64,000 nucleotides of DNA from positions 42,324 through 106,323 of the forward strand of contig CAZEGN010000002.1 in NCBI GenBank assembly GCA_964512325.1, given 5' to 3'. The position numbers and the translations under genes are program-made. Positions 41,071 through 49,276 of this stretch are shown piece after piece. The DNA is from JACQZO01 sp964512325. GTDB lineage: Bacteria > Patescibacteriota > Gracilibacteria > RBG-16-42-10. The stretch's first letter is position 1, and each line of letters begins with the position of its first letter. The notes beneath the pieces are model-generated. The model was not told the DNA's origin. It ran no database searches and was given only the letters and a program-made list of their open reading frames with translations.

Positions 41071-41622
41071 GTTCAGAGCTCAGAGATCAGAGCGCAGAGA
41101 TGAGTGAAACAGCGTCGGTTAATTGCAAGTGTAAAAGATACATTAAGTATAAAACAGTTACTCTTTTTTAATATTTGCACCCTTGGAATCATTGAAGAGA
41201 AAAATACAATTAAGCTACTTAATACAACAACCATGAGTACTAGCCTGGTTTATGAAAGGTCATTTGATTTTGCGCTTGAGATTGTTATGCTCTACCAGTG
41301 TCTACAAGCAAATAAAGAGTTTATAATTTCCAAACAGCTTTTACGCTCTGGTACTAGCATCGGCGCAAACCTCAGCGAATCACTCAGCGCTCAAAGCAAA
41401 AAGGATTTTCTTCATAAGTACGAAATTGCTTTAAAGGAAGCTAGGGAAACTCAATTCTGGCTCCGACTTCTAAGTAAAGTAACATTCGGAATCCCATTAA
41501 GCCTATCCTCTCTTCTTAAAAACATAGACGAAATCATACGAATGTTAGCTGCCAGTATAAAAACGCTCAAAACCAACAAACCATCACCCACAACTCTGAG
41601 CTCTGCCCCCTGAGCTCTGAAC
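41071..41622. mobile_element. Inverted-repeat cassette carrying a second four-helix-bundle gene
   Basis: GTTCAGAGCTCAG (41071-41083) is the exact 13-base reverse complement of CTGAGCTCTGAAC (41610-41622). Inside the ends are more CAGAG / CTCTG words (AGATCAGAGCGCAGAG on the left, ACTCTGAGCTCTG on the right). The only gene inside is the four-helix-bundle gene, whose stop lies in the right arm. The cassette ends 11 bases before the ABC-F start. The words differ from those of the cassette at 29.0 kb, but the plan is the same. Confidence 0.6.
41233..41613 (+). CDS. Four-helix-bundle protein (S23 / 23S rRNA IVS-encoded family)
   Basis: A 126-residue protein from ATG 41233 (MSTSLVYERSFDFALE); an in-frame GTG at 41104 would add 43 residues not seen in the family. 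The signature KQLLRSGTSIGANLSESLSA, then KDFLHKYEIALKEARETQFW, matches the paralogue at 29102 almost residue for residue over helices 2-3. The C terminus is extended by a short Lys/Pro/Ser tail (KTNKPSPTTLSSAP) that is coded by the right arm of the cassette, as if the gene had grown into its own repeat. Role unknown. Confidence 0.85.
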   Translation: MSTSLVYERSFDFALEIVMLYQCLQANKEFIISKQLLRSGTSIGANLSESLSAQSKKDFLHKYEIALKEARETQFWLRLLSKVTFGIPLSLSSLLKNIDEIIRMLAASIKTLKTNKPSPTTLSSAP

Positions 41623-41633
41623 TTGCTCCCCTC

Positions 41634-43058
41634 ATGCTCCAAATATCCAACTTAACTATCAACTATACCGGTACCGACTTGCTCACGAACTTCAGTGCTA
41701 ATCTTGATGGCAAATCACGTAAGCGTATTGCGATTGTCGGCAAGAATGGATCAGGCAAGTCTTCACTTCTCAAGAGCATTGCGGGATTGCTTGAAACTAC
41801 TCCGCAAGAAATCACGATCAATCAAGAAATTATTGGCTACCTGCCCCAAGAGCCTGATTTCGGTGAACATGTGCTTGTAGGCGAATACCTAGAAAGCTTA
41901 ATGGCAGAAATGTGGCATGAATACAAAGTGGATATTGCCATGCAAGAAGTAGGACTAGCACCAGAATATCTCATTGCCGAGCTTGACCACTTAAGTGGTG
42001 GTGAAAAAGTAAAGGTGGCACTAGCCGGCCTACTCCTCAGCGAGCCAACCATTCTTCTTCTCGATGAGCCCACTAATAATTTAGATGATGTTGGCGTGGA
42101 GTGGTTAGAAAGTTTCATCAGAAAGTTCAAAGGAACTATTCTGATCGTTTCTCATGACCGCAGCCTGATTTCACATGTGATTACTGAAATTTGGGAAATG
42201 GATGCTCAGTACAAAACGATTCAAAAGTATACTGGCAATTATGAAAACTTTTTGATCCAAAGAGCACATTATCGTCAGCGCTTGTTGGCACAATATCAAC
42301 GTGAAGAAGAGGAACTCGAAGAGATGAAAGCCTGGCTAAAAGCCAATGCCAATCAAGGCAAATTAAAGTTTAGCAATTTGGTTGCTTCGAAAAAAGCAGC
42401 ATTTGAAAAGGCACTCGAGAAACATATTTCCAAACCGATTCTCGACCCGGTCATGAAACCGCCACGCCTCAGCCCCACTACCATTAACATGGCATTAAAA
42501 GCAAAAATTCGAGGAAAACAAATTGGTGATCGGATCCTGTTAGAGAATATTGAATTTGTCATTCGGGGCACAGAAAAAGTATTGATTCAAGGCAAAAATG
42601 GTGCCGGCAAAACGACATTGCTTAATATCCTCGCTGATCGCGACCACGACTTCGATGGCTTTGTCGAATTTGGCCAGAAGCTAACAATTGGCTACCTGGC
42701 ACAAGAAGCAGCTTTGCCTACTGGCAAAAACGTCCTTGAAGCGTTTACCATGATTACTCAGAAAGAGGAAAGTGTAGCCCGCAGCATTTTGCATCGTTTT
42801 CTTTTTCCGACTGATTTGATTGATAACCAAGTAGACACGTTAAGTTACGGTGAACAAAGACGTCTAGAACTAGCTATCATTCTTTGCCAAGACCCACGCC
42901 TCCTTATTCTCGACGAGCCTACCAATCACTTGGATATCTTTTCACGTGAAGTACTAGAACAGCTCATCTGCGAGCAACCTATCCCCATGATTATTGTCTC
43001 GCATGATCGCTACTTCATTGATAAACTAAAAGTCGATAGAAAAGTGGGGATTGGATGA
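41634..43058 (+). CDS. ABC-F family ATPase
   Basis: A 474-residue protein with two ABC domains and no membrane segment. Domain 1: Walker A GKNGSGKSS (about 37-45), signature LSGGEKVK, Walker B ILLLDEPTNNLD. Domain 2: GKNGAGKTT (about 320-328), signature LSYGEQRR (altered from LSGGQ), LLILDEPTNHLD and the switch His in SHDRYF. A charged linker (about 215-255; REEEELEEMKAW) is the P-site tRNA-interaction motif region. ABC-F proteins act on ribosomes, as translation factors or antibiotic protection. It is shorter than many (about 520-650), with no C-terminal extension. The subtype is not clear. Confidence 0.85.
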   Translation: MLQISNLTINYTGTDLLTNFSANLDGKSRKRIAIVGKNGSGKSSLLKSIAGLLETTPQEITINQEIIGYLPQEPDFGEHVLVGEYLESLMAEMWHEYKVDIAMQEVGLAPEYLIAELDHLSGGEKVKVALAGLLLSEPTILLLDEPTNNLDDVGVEWLESFIRKFKGTILIVSHDRSLISHVITEIWEMDAQYKTIQKYTGNYENFLIQRAHYRQRLLAQYQREEEELEEMKAWLKANANQGKLKFSNLVASKKAAFEKALEKHISKPILDPVMKPPRLSPTTINMALKAKIRGKQIGDRILLENIEFVIRGTEKVLIQGKNGAGKTTLLNILADRDHDFDGFVEFGQKLTIGYLAQEAALPTGKNVLEAFTMITQKEESVARSILHRFLFPTDLIDNQVDTLSYGEQRRLELAIILCQDPRLLILDEPTNHLDIFSREVLEQLICEQPIPMIIVSHDRYFIDKLKVDRKVGIG

Positions 43059-43087
43059 TAAGATTAGGGATTGAGAGCCGCGGGGAG

Positions 43088-43290
43088 AAGAATTCAAAAT
43101 TCAAGATTCAAAATGCAAAATGGAAGGCAGAAGAAAAATTAGTGAGTAATTGGGAATGAGTGGTAAAGAAGGAGGAAGGTAAGATGAGAAGGTCTCTTCA
43201 CGACAAGCGAGACAAATACGCTCTCTTTTGTCATCTTGACCGGAGCGAAGCGTAGTGGAAAGATCTTGCTGGATAATCACATGTAAAAAC
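43088..43290. repeat. Intergenic region with a solo ATTCAAA word array and a dispersed repeat
   Basis: At 43091-43122 lies ATTCAAAATTCAAGATTC followed by AAAATGCAAAATGG, the left-arm wording of the cassette at 29.0 kb but without a right arm or gene. At 43229-43277 lies GTCATCTTGACCGGAGCGAAG-type sequence with TAGTGGAAAGATCTTGC, nearly the same as at 19731. No credible gene in 43059-43332. Confidence 0.65.
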
Positions 43291-43311
43291 AATCGCAGAC
43301 TCTTTCCAATC

Positions 43312-43324
43312 TATAATTTATAAT
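43312..43324 (+). promoter_or_regulatory. Doubled TATAAT box upstream of msrB
   Basis: TATAAT occurs at 43312-43317 and again at 43319-43324, with eight bases from the second box to ATG 43333. This would place the transcript start at or next to the ATG, that is, a leaderless message. The same TATAAT-N8-start layout is seen before rpmF and before the in-frame TTG of mutS. No -35 box was identified. Confidence 0.4.
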
Positions 43325-43332
43325 CCTCCGTC

Positions 43333-43698
43333 ATGTCTCTTACACCTGAACAATACAATATCTGTTTCCGCAAAGGCACTGAGCCTCCTTTTTCAGGGAA
43401 ATATACAGACAATAAGGCGGCTGGTGAGTATCAATGTGTGAACTGTCACACGTCGCTTTTTTCTTCCACTACCAAATTTGACTCTGGTACTGGCTGGCCT
43501 AGCTTTTGGGATCCTGCCTATCAGGCACATGTAAAAACCCAATTAGATGAAAGTCACGGCATGACGAGAATAGAAGTGCTTTGCGCTAAATGCAATGCCC
43601 ATTTAGGCCATGTTTTTGACGACGGCCCAACTCCAACTCACAAGCGTTACTGCATCAATTCTCTAGCACTCGACTTTATACCGACTCCAAAAGAATAA
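43333..43698 (+). CDS. msrB: Peptide-methionine (R)-S-oxide reductase
   Basis: A 121-residue single-domain MsrB of usual length. The zinc site is C35/C38 (CVNC) and C84/C87 (CAKC). GTGWPSFWDP (53-61) and HLGHVFDDGP (90-99) bind the substrate. The catalytic Cys is C107 in RYCINSLAL. It reduces methionine-R-sulfoxide in proteins, using thioredoxin as the electron donor. No signal peptide, so cytoplasmic. ogt follows 9 bases later, and the two probably form a small damage-repair operon. No msrA in the window. Confidence 0.95.
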   Translation: MSLTPEQYNICFRKGTEPPFSGKYTDNKAAGEYQCVNCHTSLFSSTTKFDSGTGWPSFWDPAYQAHVKTQLDESHGMTRIEVLCAKCNAHLGHVFDDGPTPTHKRYCINSLALDFIPTPKE

Positions 43699-43707
43699 GA
43701 ACCATTC

Positions 43708-44187
43708 ATGCAAACTGAGCAGTTTATTCATCTCTACAAAAGCCCTATTGGCACCATTGAAATCAGGAGTGAAGCTAGTCACATCATTTCGGTAAAGTTT
43801 GTTGACCAACCAGCTGAGTCTAAAAGCCCCAAAAGTGCTTTACTTGAGCAATACATACAAGAACTCAACGAATATTTCCAAGGCCGAAGAAAAATTTTTT
43901 CAGTGCCTTACCAACTTGCCGGCACTGACTTCCAGATCAAAGCATGGGAGAGTCTAGGCACCATTCCTTTCGGAGAAACTAGATCATATCAAGAGCAAGC
44001 TACTGCGATCCATAATCCCAAGGCAGTACGAGCCATTGGCCGTGCTAATGGTCAAAACAGACTACTCATCCTCATCCCCTGCCACCGTGTCATCGGCAAA
44101 AGTGGTAATTTGGTTGGCTTCGGCGCTGAAGTCTGGCGAAAAAAGTGGCTATTAGATCACGAAAGAAAGCAGTTTGAAACCAGCTAA
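43708..44187 (+). CDS. ogt: Methylated-DNA--protein-cysteine methyltransferase
   Basis: A 159-residue protein. The C-terminal domain has the active-site PCHRVIG with acceptor Cys at about residue 125, preceded by the helix-turn-helix IPFGETRSY and RAIGRANGQN (Arg finger). The N-terminal domain (about 1-70) is short and typical of Ogt. It transfers an O6-alkyl group from guanine to itself in a single-use repair step. It lies 9 bases after msrB. Start ATG 43708. Confidence 0.93.
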   Translation: MQTEQFIHLYKSPIGTIEIRSEASHIISVKFVDQPAESKSPKSALLEQYIQELNEYFQGRRKIFSVPYQLAGTDFQIKAWESLGTIPFGETRSYQEQATAIHNPKAVRAIGRANGQNRLLILIPCHRVIGKSGNLVGFGAEVWRKKWLLDHERKQFETS

Positions 44188-44224
44188 CAGTTAATGATAT
44201 GATTAGAAGAAGTAATAAAACTAG

Positions 44225-45598
44225 ATGTCAGCTCCAGAACGTATGTCAGAAGAAAAGCTTGCCCTAGATCATCAATGGTATACTCGTTACGAAGCTCTAG
44301 CCGCAAAACAAGCTTATGAACTTTTAGGAGGCAATAAGGAATGGCGAGAACGTCAGAAAGCTGATTTCTTAGCAGGGAAAATCGATAATCCCAGCTTAGA
44401 TTATCCTGATATAAACCCACAGGAGCTAGTCGAAAAGATAGATCAATTGTTGGCTCTTAAGGAAGAAATTCTAGCCAACGAGAGGAACGATACGGTGCGT
44501 GCTTGTTACCAGTGGCGAATCAATGAAAAAATAGCGGAGTTCCGCATGTTACTTGCTACCCATCAAGGTGATACAAGACGTTTCCGGCGGTATACGGAAT
44601 TTGTATATGGACGCCCCGACAAAAATGTATTTAATTACACCTTGGGTAAACTGGAGCAACAAATTGCCAACGCCTTAACATCTGAAGATCCTAATCTACA
44701 ACTAGCAGCAACCGAACTACAGGCTTTGCTGCCCAAGGCTGAACCATATACACCACCTATTTCAATTCCAACCACTGACATAGTAGATCATACTAGAATC
44801 AAAACCCTCGAAACTCTCAACCCCGATCTAGCAAGGGTACTCCGTCTAGTGGACAAGCAAACTCAAGAAAAGTTTGGTGCCGCTGAGATTAAAAGTATCT
44901 TTGATGAAGTACTACAAGCTATGAGAATTGATGGCTGGGAAGTCGTCATCGATAACGGTAGCAAAACTGGTATTAGTGTCGACCAGGGTGATAAAAAAGT
45001 AAAAATTCCCCAAGCCAGAGAAGTTTCGAAAACACACTTAATGGGACTAATCGCCCATGAATTAGGTACTCATGTGGCTCGACGTAAAAATGGTGAAAGA
45101 AGCAAGTTAATGCTATTAGGTCTAGGTTTGGACAGATATGAGCGAGGTGAAGAAGGTGTAACAACTATTAGAGAACAAGTTATTGAAGATAAAGTCGGTG
45201 AATTTGCTGGCCTCCAAGGACACTTGGCAATTAGTCTTGCCTATGGCTTAGATGGCAAAGCAAGAGACTTTAGAGAAGTGTATGAAATTCTCGAAAAGTA
45301 TTACCGCTTTAAAAACGCTCTGGAGGGGAAAAAAACAGATAATACCTGTATAAATAATGCATGGAATTGGGCCATCAGAACTTTTAGAGGTACCAATTGT
45401 CATACAAAAGGAGTTTGCAACACGAAAGATATCATTTATCGCGAAGGAAATATCGGTGTATGGGAAAGTATCAATAAAAACCCTAATGAAATGATGCGTT
45501 GGGATGTGGGAAAATACGATCCAAGCAACCCTCGACATCTTCTTGTTCTTGATAGGTTAGGCATTAGTGATGCTGATCTTAAAGCATTGGATGCTTAG
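44225..45598 (+). CDS. DUF1704-like (MATCAP-type) metallopeptidase
   Basis: A 457-residue protein. The HExxxH zinc motif HELGTH is at about residues 277-282 (in GLIAHELGTHVARRKNG), followed by YERGEEGVTTIREQ at about 302-315, whose Glu would be the third ligand, the arrangement of DUF1704 / tyrosine carboxypeptidase (MATCAP) proteins. The N-terminal 200 residues are charged and helical. The C-terminal part has four Cys (TCINNA, NCHTKGVC). Cytoplasmic. The natural substrate in bacteria is unknown. Its 3' end faces another putative HExxxH gene 4 bases away on the other strand. Confidence 0.65.
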   Translation: MSAPERMSEEKLALDHQWYTRYEALAAKQAYELLGGNKEWRERQKADFLAGKIDNPSLDYPDINPQELVEKIDQLLALKEEILANERNDTVRACYQWRINEKIAEFRMLLATHQGDTRRFRRYTEFVYGRPDKNVFNYTLGKLEQQIANALTSEDPNLQLAATELQALLPKAEPYTPPISIPTTDIVDHTRIKTLETLNPDLARVLRLVDKQTQEKFGAAEIKSIFDEVLQAMRIDGWEVVIDNGSKTGISVDQGDKKVKIPQAREVSKTHLMGLIAHELGTHVARRKNGERSKLMLLGLGLDRYERGEEGVTTIREQVIEDKVGEFAGLQGHLAISLAYGLDGKARDFREVYEILEKYYRFKNALEGKKTDNTCINNAWNWAIRTFRGTNCHTKGVCNTKDIIYREGNIGVWESINKNPNEMMRWDVGKYDPSNPRHLLVLDRLGISDADLKALDA

Positions 45599-45602
45599 AA
45601 TT

Positions 45603-47426
45603 TCATGCTTTTTGTAGATAATCTGCTTTAATCTCATTCCAAATTGCCATAGTCACATTATGAGGAGCATGAATGGAATCCAATTCAAGCATGCCTAAAC
45701 GCAAAAGCAGAGCCGCATTTTTCAAGTTCATACCGCCTAAGAATGCTAGCCTCTCTAATCCCTCTCTTTTCAGTTTTTGCATCAACACTTGTCGTTCGAT
45801 ATAGACTAGATCTTTAGCATTAGGAATATGAGGTGAAGTGTCTCCAGGCATAATATCTATATCTCTAAAAATACGCTCAACTCTATTAATTGCCACTCTC
45901 ATAAGTTGCTCTATCTCACGCTGCGCTACCATAGTAGACAAATCAGGGTGAAAGCGCTTTAAATCCTCAAATCTACAATCAAAAAATGCTTTCACTGCTC
46001 CTAGATATCCTCGTCCCTCTACCTTTGCTTGGATTGCAGCTACATAAGCTAAAGATTGAGAACGCTTGAGACCAAAAGCCTCTAACATAAACGCTTCTTC
46101 TCGAGCTACCGCTCCTGCCTCAGCCATGAGGATTGAACGATCACCTTTGATTCTTCTAAAGATTGCCAAAGGCAGTTGCTCACGATTATCACGCTGAGTG
46201 ACATGGCCACCAATCTCATGCTCCAATAAAACTCCCAAAGCAGTAATCACATCAGTGTTCATTTCACCATCTCGAATCTTCAAATTACGACCATCAACGA
46301 CCAAGCTCTTTCTCTTAGCTTCAGTTACATATTTCCATCCCTGAGTTGCAGTATAGTGTTGTAATGCTCTTTCAGCCCACATCTTTCTTTGCTCAGGAGT
46401 AATTACCTTAGCGCGCAAACGCTCTAAGTTTAATCCCATGCCAGCTACCTGGGTGGCTTCACTTTCATCTCGATCAATAACTTTTGATTGGCGACTAATG
46501 CATACTAGATCTCTATATTGGTCACGCCCCTGAATAAATCTACTCCAACGTGCAACTGCACGACTAACATTTGATCCTCCAGGCAATAAGCTAAGTAACA
46601 TTCGCTCATCATCGCTCAAAGCGTCTCTTCCTAAGGTCTTTTCCTTACTCACAATTGAGTAAGCATCACTATATGCCTGCGCAATCAACTCATTCACTCG
46701 TCGTAGATAGATATCATAAACTGCTAATCTCGCTTTTTCATAATCATTTGGTACGGAAGACTTTTCCTTAATAAAACGGATATTCCCCTTGAGCTGCAGC
46801 TTAAACTTACGCAAAGCAATAATTCTTTTCGTTTTTTTTCTCGTACTTAAAAGCAAAGTCAATTGCTCAGGCCCCTCAACATTAGCTACTTGCAAGCCGT
46901 TTTTATGATCTACTTCTAATTGATCAAGGAGTTTATGAACTGAAAAGGTATGTGATACATGTTCAAGCTTGTGCCGTTGCTGTTTAGTTAGTCTTGCCCA
47001 ACACTTTCCATTCCGATAAAAAAAGGCACGCAAGCCCACTTTATCAGTAGGTATAGTTACAGTATCAATATTCGCAACTGCAGCCAAAAGAGCCCGTCCT
47101 TCAGTAGTAAGAAAGTAATCCAAACGAACATCCAGCTTCTTTCGACTATTACTACGTATAATTCGTTCTAACCTGACTGCCATCTTTGCCTCTCTTTGAA
47201 GCAAGCGCTCTCTATCCCTAAGAGTCAGCTGCAATTTCTGCTGTGGATTATCCTGCAACTGCACAACTTCCGCAATTGAAGCCTCAATTTCTGCTTCAAA
47301 AGTACTTTTAGATGATACACGGATAACAGTTGATCCACTTTTAAGAATATCTGCTACTCGCGCGCGAGAGCCATCATCCACCCGTTCTTTTCTAACATCA
47401 ATGTTTTTTAACGCTCCATCCAACAC
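45603..47426 (-). CDS. Second DUF1704-like metallopeptidase, larger form
   Basis: A 607-residue protein. HEIGGH at about 403-408 (in GVLLEHEIGGHVTQRDN) and LMAEAGAVAREEAF at about 430-443 correspond to the zinc-binding HExxxH and downstream Glu of the gene next door (HELGTH, GEEGVTTIRE). The N-terminal 250 residues are Arg/Lys rich and helical, with no recognisable domain. No signal peptide. The two genes converge with 4 bases between stops, so they are not simple tandem copies. If both are peptidases they may act on related targets; this is inference from the motifs. Confidence 0.6.
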   Translation of the reverse strand: MLDGALKNIDVRKERVDDGSRARVADILKSGSTVIRVSSKSTFEAEIEASIAEVVQLQDNPQQKLQLTLRDRERLLQREAKMAVRLERIIRSNSRKKLDVRLDYFLTTEGRALLAAVANIDTVTIPTDKVGLRAFFYRNGKCWARLTKQQRHKLEHVSHTFSVHKLLDQLEVDHKNGLQVANVEGPEQLTLLLSTRKKTKRIIALRKFKLQLKGNIRFIKEKSSVPNDYEKARLAVYDIYLRRVNELIAQAYSDAYSIVSKEKTLGRDALSDDERMLLSLLPGGSNVSRAVARWSRFIQGRDQYRDLVCISRQSKVIDRDESEATQVAGMGLNLERLRAKVITPEQRKMWAERALQHYTATQGWKYVTEAKRKSLVVDGRNLKIRDGEMNTDVITALGVLLEHEIGGHVTQRDNREQLPLAIFRRIKGDRSILMAEAGAVAREEAFMLEAFGLKRSQSLAYVAAIQAKVEGRGYLGAVKAFFDCRFEDLKRFHPDLSTMVAQREIEQLMRVAINRVERIFRDIDIMPGDTSPHIPNAKDLVYIERQVLMQKLKREGLERLAFLGGMNLKNAALLLRLGMLELDSIHAPHNVTMAIWNEIKADYLQKA

Positions 47427-47522
47427 TTGCCAAATATTAGTAGTATTTCATAATAATATACCATACTCACCTCCCCAGATGCTAGGAAATGTGGTATCAA
47501 TAGGTTAAGAGAAACCATATCT

Positions 47523-49265
47523 ATGCTTGACCCGGTACAAGAGATTAAAGGCAAATTGACAATTGAGGACTTGGTGAAAGACTATGTACAACTCAAAAGA
47601 GCAGGACGGAATCTCAAAGGATTATGTCCCTTTCATCAAGAAAAAAGTCCCTCTTTTTTAGTGAGCCCCGATAAAGGCATAGCCTACTGTTTTGGCTGCC
47701 ATCAAGGCGGTGATATCTTTAAGTTTTACATGGCAATTGAAAAAGTGGACTTTCCCGAAGCCTTGAATGACTTAGCAGAAAGAGTTGGGGTGGCGCTGGA
47801 GAAACAAGATCCTAAATTTCTCTCCGCCCAAAAAGAACAAAAGAACGGTCTCAAGGCACTACTCAAAGAAACAACACTCTATTTTCAAGCTCAACTTAAA
47901 AGCACGCCCAAAGCACAACAATACTTGACCGAACGAGGTCTCAATCCAGAAACCATTGCCCGTTTTAGTCTAGGTTATGCCCCTGAAGGCTGGCATGGTT
48001 TGAGTGAGCATTTGACTAAAAAAGGTTTTTCTACGGCAGAATTAGTAGCTGCCGGTGTAGCGATTAGTGATGAACAAAATGTAAAAAAAGTTCATGATAA
48101 GTTTCGCGATCGCATTATCTTTCCTTTCTTTAATGAACGTGGTGACATTATTGGTTTTACCGGACGTGCCTTAAGCAAAGAAAACGAGCCTAAATATTTA
48201 AATTCACCTGAAACTGTACTGTTTCACAAGAGCTCTTTCATTTATGGACTCTATCAGGCCAAAGAAAGCATTCGTAAACTAAGTGAAGTTATTGTAGTTG
48301 AAGGACAAGTAGATTGTCTGCAAGCGGCTCAAAATGGCTACCCGAATACGGTCGCAGTCTCTGGCACTGCTTTTACCGAACAACACTTGGAGATGCTGCG
48401 CCGCTTAGCCAATCGCATCATATTCACTTTTGACGGTGATAAAGCTGGCAAAAATGCAACCCTTCGCATTTTGCCTGATCTGCTCAAGCAAGCAATTCCT
48501 TGTGCCTTTGTAAATTTACCGGATGAGCAGGATCCCGATTCATTGTTACGCAGCCAGCCACAACTATTCGCTCAACTGATTAAACAGCCAATTGATTGGC
48601 TCAGCTTTATTGAACAAGCCCTATTTGCACAACAATCTTTAAAAGAAGCTGAAACCGCCAAACAGTTTATTGAGCTTTGCCTGCCACTCATCAAAAAACT
48701 GCAACAACCTTATGATCAGGAGGAGGCTTTAAAAAGACTTGCAATGCTCACTGGAAAGTCTCCACACGTCTTGCATAAATCACTCCAAAGAACACGTTTA
48801 GAATCACGCGCGAAGCCAGCCCTCCCCTCTACGCAAACTCAACAAGATCTCATCTTTTATACTTTGGCTTTCTATTGCCAGTTTCACCAATTCATTCAGG
48901 ACTTAATTGATCCCAGCTTACATGTTTTGCTTACTCCAGAGGAACAAAACATTTACAGAACAGCACATGCATACTATAGTGAGGCCCGAAACAGCCTGGA
49001 TATATCTACGCTGGTAGAGTCTCTGCACATCCCCCAAGATGTATTTTCTTTGCTCCTCCTACAGATAGAAGAGCGCTATAGCGCCTATACTGCAGAAAAA
49101 CTAGAGCTTGAAAAGAATGCCTTATTAAAAAGAGTAAAAGACACTTTAAAGCGCAAGAAACTTCTTCAACTTAAGCAAAAGCTGGAACAAGCCAAACGAG
49201 AGAACGACAAAGAAACAGAGAAAAAGATTCTGGCTGAAAGCGCACAGTTCCTTAAGTATACTTAA
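47523..49265 (+). CDS. dnaG: DNA primase
   Basis: A 580-residue protein of usual length. The N-terminal zinc finger is C35, H38, C56, C59 (LCPFHQEKSPSF, YCFGCHQGGD). The catalytic core and TOPRIM domain cover about 115-350, with VVEGQVDCLQA (catalytic Glu) and FDGDKAGKNA (Asp pair). The C-terminal helical domain (about 370-580) that binds the replicative helicase is divergent. It makes RNA primers for replication. The sigma factor gene follows after 11 bases, as in the classic dnaG-rpoD arrangement. ATG 47523 has CATATCT just upstream and no Shine-Dalgarno sequence. Confidence 0.95.
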   Translation: MLDPVQEIKGKLTIEDLVKDYVQLKRAGRNLKGLCPFHQEKSPSFLVSPDKGIAYCFGCHQGGDIFKFYMAIEKVDFPEALNDLAERVGVALEKQDPKFLSAQKEQKNGLKALLKETTLYFQAQLKSTPKAQQYLTERGLNPETIARFSLGYAPEGWHGLSEHLTKKGFSTAELVAAGVAISDEQNVKKVHDKFRDRIIFPFFNERGDIIGFTGRALSKENEPKYLNSPETVLFHKSSFIYGLYQAKESIRKLSEVIVVEGQVDCLQAAQNGYPNTVAVSGTAFTEQHLEMLRRLANRIIFTFDGDKAGKNATLRILPDLLKQAIPCAFVNLPDEQDPDSLLRSQPQLFAQLIKQPIDWLSFIEQALFAQQSLKEAETAKQFIELCLPLIKKLQQPYDQEEALKRLAMLTGKSPHVLHKSLQRTRLESRAKPALPSTQTQQDLIFYTLAFYCQFHQFIQDLIDPSLHVLLTPEEQNIYRTAHAYYSEARNSLDISTLVESLHIPQDVFSLLLLQIEERYSAYTAEKLELEKNALLKRVKDTLKRKKLLQLKQKLEQAKRENDKETEKKILAESAQFLKYT

Positions 49266-49276
49266 CATAACCGCCC

